Positions 61,540 to 64,000 of a stretch of DNA of 64,000 bases are shown here, piece after piece. Source of the stretch: Kolteria novifilia (GTDB taxonomy: Bacteria > Planctomycetota > Planctomycetia > Kolteriales > Kolteriaceae); assembly GCA_007748055.1 (NCBI GenBank), contig CP036279.1, positions 5,208,001 to 5,272,000 of the forward strand. The letters run 5' to 3'. The notes under the pieces are model-generated. The model saw only the letters and a list, made by a program, of their open reading frames with translations. It was not told the DNA's origin and searched no databases. The position numbers were made by a program, and so were the translations under genes. The first letter of the stretch is position 1; every line of letters begins with the position of its first letter.

Positions 61540-63213
61540 TCAGAATCCGTCGAAGAGATTCGGCACCGACAGTCCCCGCGAGGGTTTGGCCGGCTCCGCC
61601 TTCTTCTCGTCGGCGGCGTTCTCGAGCACTTCCTCGGCCGCGGCCTCGGCGATGCTGCCCGGTTCCTGATCCGCCCGACGGGCCTCCGCGACCTCCTCCT
61701 TGGAGGAACCACCCGGAAGGATGGACGCCAAGCGTCCCATCATGCTCGGTCCCGGTTGGCTCGCTTCGCCCTCGATCCGGGCGATCTCGGTTCGGGCCCG
61801 CTCCCCCCAGTCGGTGGTGCGGTACTTGTCGTTGACGAGGTGGTAGTAGTAAAGGGCCGAGACCGGCTTGCCCATCCGCTCGTACTGCTGAGCGGTCACG
61901 AACTCGCGTTTGGCCAGTTCCAGTTCGATGGCGCGTAGGTCACGTTCCAAGCGATCGCGTTGTTCGGCGGTCAGCTCGAGCGACCGCGTCAGGGCCGCTT
62001 TCGTCAACCGGTGGGCGTCCTTGAGGTCGGCCCCGTCGTAGTCCGGACCGGCATAGTTGAGCATGTACGACTTGGCCCCGAGGGCCGCCGCGCGAACGGC
62101 GTGCTCGCTCTTGGGTTGGTCGGTCAGCACCTGCTCGTAGTAGGTCGCCGCGATGAAGTAGTCCTCGTTAACGAACGAGTGATTCGCCGCCCACATGACC
62201 GCGTCGTCGGTCTGGGGACCGAACGGATCGTACTGCTGTACCGCCTCGATCGCCTCGAGCGCCCGTCCCTCGGTATCGAGGAAGGGCCGGCTGCGATCGA
62301 AGAAGTTGACCGTTCGGGAGAACTTGTTGCGGGCGGGCTTCTTTCCCTGCGCGACCAGTCGCGAGTCCTCGAGCCAGGTGTACGAGATGTCCGAGAGACG
62401 CTGGACCGCCAACGGCAAGTGGCGGGTCGTCGGGAACTTGGTCAGAAGCGCGACGTAGGTGTCCTGGGCCTTGGGCAACCGCTTGCGAGCGTACTCGGAC
62501 TCGGCCCGCATGAAGAGGGCGTCCTCCTCGATCGGCGTATCCTTGTACTTCTTGGCGATCGCCTTGAACTTGCCCGCGGCGCTGGAGAACTTCTTGTCGC
62601 GGAAGAGTTGTTCGGCCTCGGCATACTCGGCGCGAGGGTTGTCGTCATCATCGCCGCCGAAGAACCAGTACTTGCCGCCGGAGTCGCGTTCGATGGTCTG
62701 CACGTTCGACTTGCTCTTCGAGGAGCGTCCCGGAATCCAGCCGAGGTAGCGTCCGACGCCTTTGGCGACCCGGTTGTCGTTCTCCCGGACCGAAGCACCG
62801 TGACGACGTCGGTGGCTGTTGAAGGCACGCTCGGCGCCGGGGACATCCTCCGCGTCGAAGACGGGCTCTTGCTCGATCTCGACCGCTTCGCCGGCGACTT
62901 CGTCGATCGATTCCTGGGCGAGCTTCTCCTCGGATTCGTCGGAGATGCTCGGCTCGGCGCCGGGATCATCGACCTCCTTCTCGTCGGCATCGCCCTTGCC
63001 CATCATGCGGCTGACGAAACCGAACAGGCGGTCCTCCCGCTCGATGTCGGTCTTTCCCGCCCCTTGTTGGCGGTCTCGACCCGTTTTGCCCGCCAACGCC
63101 AACGAGGGCGTCACGATCAACGATGCGACCAACAGGCACAGTCCCCACCTCCTCGCGGAGGAAGAAGAATCCACATGCCCACCACGGCGCAACAGTACGA
63201 CGGCCAACTTCAC
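61540..63213 (-). CDS. BamD-like outer-membrane assembly TPR protein, extended
   Basis: A 557-residue protein starting at GTG 63213, about twice the usual BamD length. A Sec signal (about 22-42, LCLLVASLIVTPSLALA) has no lipobox Cys. An acidic, disordered stretch (about 55-130) and a basic one (RRRHGAS) precede TPR repeats (about 190-465): AEQLFRDKKFSSAAGKFKAIAKKY is the classic BamD entry. The C-terminal tail is Ala/Glu rich. BamD recruits nascent outer-membrane proteins to BamA. Lack of lipidation and the long N-terminal insert are unusual. It is upstream of lptE. Confidence 0.75.
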   Translation of the reverse strand: MKLAVVLLRRGGHVDSSSSARRWGLCLLVASLIVTPSLALAGKTGRDRQQGAGKTDIEREDRLFGFVSRMMGKGDADEKEVDDPGAEPSISDESEEKLAQESIDEVAGEAVEIEQEPVFDAEDVPGAERAFNSHRRRHGASVRENDNRVAKGVGRYLGWIPGRSSKSKSNVQTIERDSGGKYWFFGGDDDDNPRAEYAEAEQLFRDKKFSSAAGKFKAIAKKYKDTPIEEDALFMRAESEYARKRLPKAQDTYVALLTKFPTTRHLPLAVQRLSDISYTWLEDSRLVAQGKKPARNKFSRTVNFFDRSRPFLDTEGRALEAIEAVQQYDPFGPQTDDAVMWAANHSFVNEDYFIAATYYEQVLTDQPKSEHAVRAAALGAKSYMLNYAGPDYDGADLKDAHRLTKAALTRSLELTAEQRDRLERDLRAIELELAKREFVTAQQYERMGKPVSALYYYHLVNDKYRTTDWGERARTEIARIEGEASQPGPSMMGRLASILPGGSSKEEVAEARRADQEPGSIAEAAAEEVLENAADEKKAEPAKPSRGLSVPNLFDGF

Positions 63214-63337
63214 GATTGAAACTCCCCGTGCCCTGCGTCCGACTCGTCGGAGGGCGTTCCTTCGCCCCGAAAGTCCTCTCGGGATCCCCCGCGAGAACCG
63301 CTCTGGTCTCTTCTCGATCGGCCGAATGCCCCCACCT

Positions 63338-64000
63338 TCATGAGGCGTCGAGCATCGCGACCATCTTCGGCATCCGTCCCAAGTGCGTGGCGACCGTCGC
63401 GAGGAGCAGACGCCACATCTCGTCCCGACCGCGTTGACTCGGTACCAGACGCTCGGCGGCTTCCGTCTCCCCCGAATACACCCGCAACGCCTGAACCGTC
63501 GCCCCTTGAATCGTCATGCAGCCGCTTCGATTCCTCGCCTCGTCGGGATGGACGAGTCCTCCCGCGGCCACGCTGTAAGCCATGCGTTCCGACAGTCCCA
63601 CTTCCGCGCCCGAGATCGAGCAGTGAGTCAGAATCGGAGCGTATCCCAGTTCCTTCAGCAGCTTGAGCTGGAACCGGATCAGCGTGAGTTGCCGATCCTC
63701 CCCCTGCCCGAGCCGCCGCAAGGTTTCCACGCTCGAGTCGTACAAGACCGGGTGCGCGTCGTGGCGCCCCGTCAGCCCATTGAGCACTTCCGCGATGAAG
63801 TAACCCGCGTAAAGTGCCCCGAGGTTCCGACGGAGTCCGTCGAAACGCTCCAAGAGCTTCGCTTCGGTCAAGAGATCCAACTCAGCGGTGGTTTTGCGTC
63901 GAACGCATATACGACAGACGGAAAGTAGGTCAAGAGCAACCTCGAAACTGCTCTTGAGACGACGAGCCCCCTTCGCCATCACGCTCAGCTTGCCGAGATC
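63338..64000 (-). CDS. recO: DNA repair protein RecO, N-terminus outside window
   Basis: The last 220 codons of RecO; the reading frame continues off the right edge (first codons in the window read DLGKLSVMAKGARR). VAKGARR-like MAKGARRLKSSFEVAL marks the end of the OB-fold domain, then LLERFDGLRRNLGALYAGYF and FQLKLLKELGYAPILTHC (about 110-127) lie in the zinc-binding C-terminal part, although the usual second Cys pair is replaced by SGAEVG. RecO loads RecA with RecR at gaps. The window cannot show its start. Confidence 0.9.
   Translation of the reverse strand, partial: DLGKLSVMAKGARRLKSSFEVALDLLSVCRICVRRKTTAELDLLTEAKLLERFDGLRRNLGALYAGYFIAEVLNGLTGRHDAHPVLYDSSVETLRRLGQGEDRQLTLIRFQLKLLKELGYAPILTHCSISGAEVGLSERMAYSVAAGGLVHPDEARNRSGCMTIQGATVQALRVYSGETEAAERLVPSQRGRDEMWRLLLATVATHLGRMPKMVAMLDAS

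Noticed and set aside
1-64000. tRNA, rRNA, prophage, integron or toxin-antitoxin genes
   Set aside because: I looked for characteristic arms, T-loop sequence and neighbouring integrase or toxin-like frames and found none that I could support by eye.

Overview
The window comes from a high-GC member of the Planctomycetota; I cannot place it below phylum with confidence. The evidence is the gene content: a DUF1080 protein, a formylglycine-type sulfatase, Tat-exported sugar isomerase-like proteins, an SMP-30 lactonase, three secreted proteins with planctomycete LEPR/LEDR-type N-termini (LEERAVP, LEDRYVP), an archaeal-type formylmethanofuran:H4MPT formyltransferase, and many short palindromic repeats between genes. 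Genes are dense on both strands, and several sets are translationally coupled through ATGA or TAATG overlaps.

Layout. 1-10.6 kb: partial DUF1080 gene, hemolysin III, sugar isomerase, GT39-type glycosyltransferase, small membrane protein, sulfatase, membrane protein, ispD, hemW, trmL. 10.8-18.4 kb: ftsK, a PEP-mutase/isocitrate-lyase family protein with a cyclase (kynurenine-formamidase type), a nitrilase-family amidohydrolase, cutA coupled to a response-regulator/SpoIIE phosphatase, and ftr. 18.5-30.6 kb: a coupled TPR / VWA / sugar-isomerase operon, HAD phosphatase, NCS2-like permease coupled to hldD, an HDOD protein with a hybrid histidine kinase behind a recognisable promoter, an SMP-30 lactonase, and a Tat-exported PLP-fold-II protein. 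30.8-38.3 kb: three tandem LEPR/LEDR proteins, then the sdhCAB operon. 38.9-48.8 kb: fatty acid desaturase, two paralogous asparagine-synthase-type amidotransferases, and an ABC/HlyD/FtsX exporter of DevBCA type. 48.8-54.7 kb: a repeat-rich, gene-poor stretch with an SDR, a peroxiredoxin-like protein, an M50 protease, a short membrane peptide and an IS630-type insertion sequence. 54.7-64 kb: PP2A-like phosphatase, chalcone-isomerase-like protein, GT2, beta-helix protein, DinG-like helicase, lptE, a BamD-like protein and a partial recO.

How it fits together. HldD, LptE and the BamD-like TPR protein support an LPS-containing diderm envelope. Ftr implies the H4MPT-linked C1 pathway. SdhCAB gives respiration and IspD the MEP isoprenoid route. 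Sulfatase, DUF1080, lactonase and isomerase-like proteins suit polysaccharide breakdown. The desaturase, amidotransferase pair and DevBCA-type exporter may belong to one export-linked lipid or glycan pathway, but that is inferred from position only.

The most unusual signals are: families of short hairpin repeats that lie mostly just beyond stop codons; an exported cysteine-synthase homologue whose substrate loop has lost the SGNTG signature; a tandem LEPR/LEDR family; a DinG-like helicase lacking one expected Fe-S cysteine; and an IS630 element with an A8 slippery site whose transposase frame runs out through the terminal repeat. I see no CRISPR array, rRNA, tRNA, prophage or integron.
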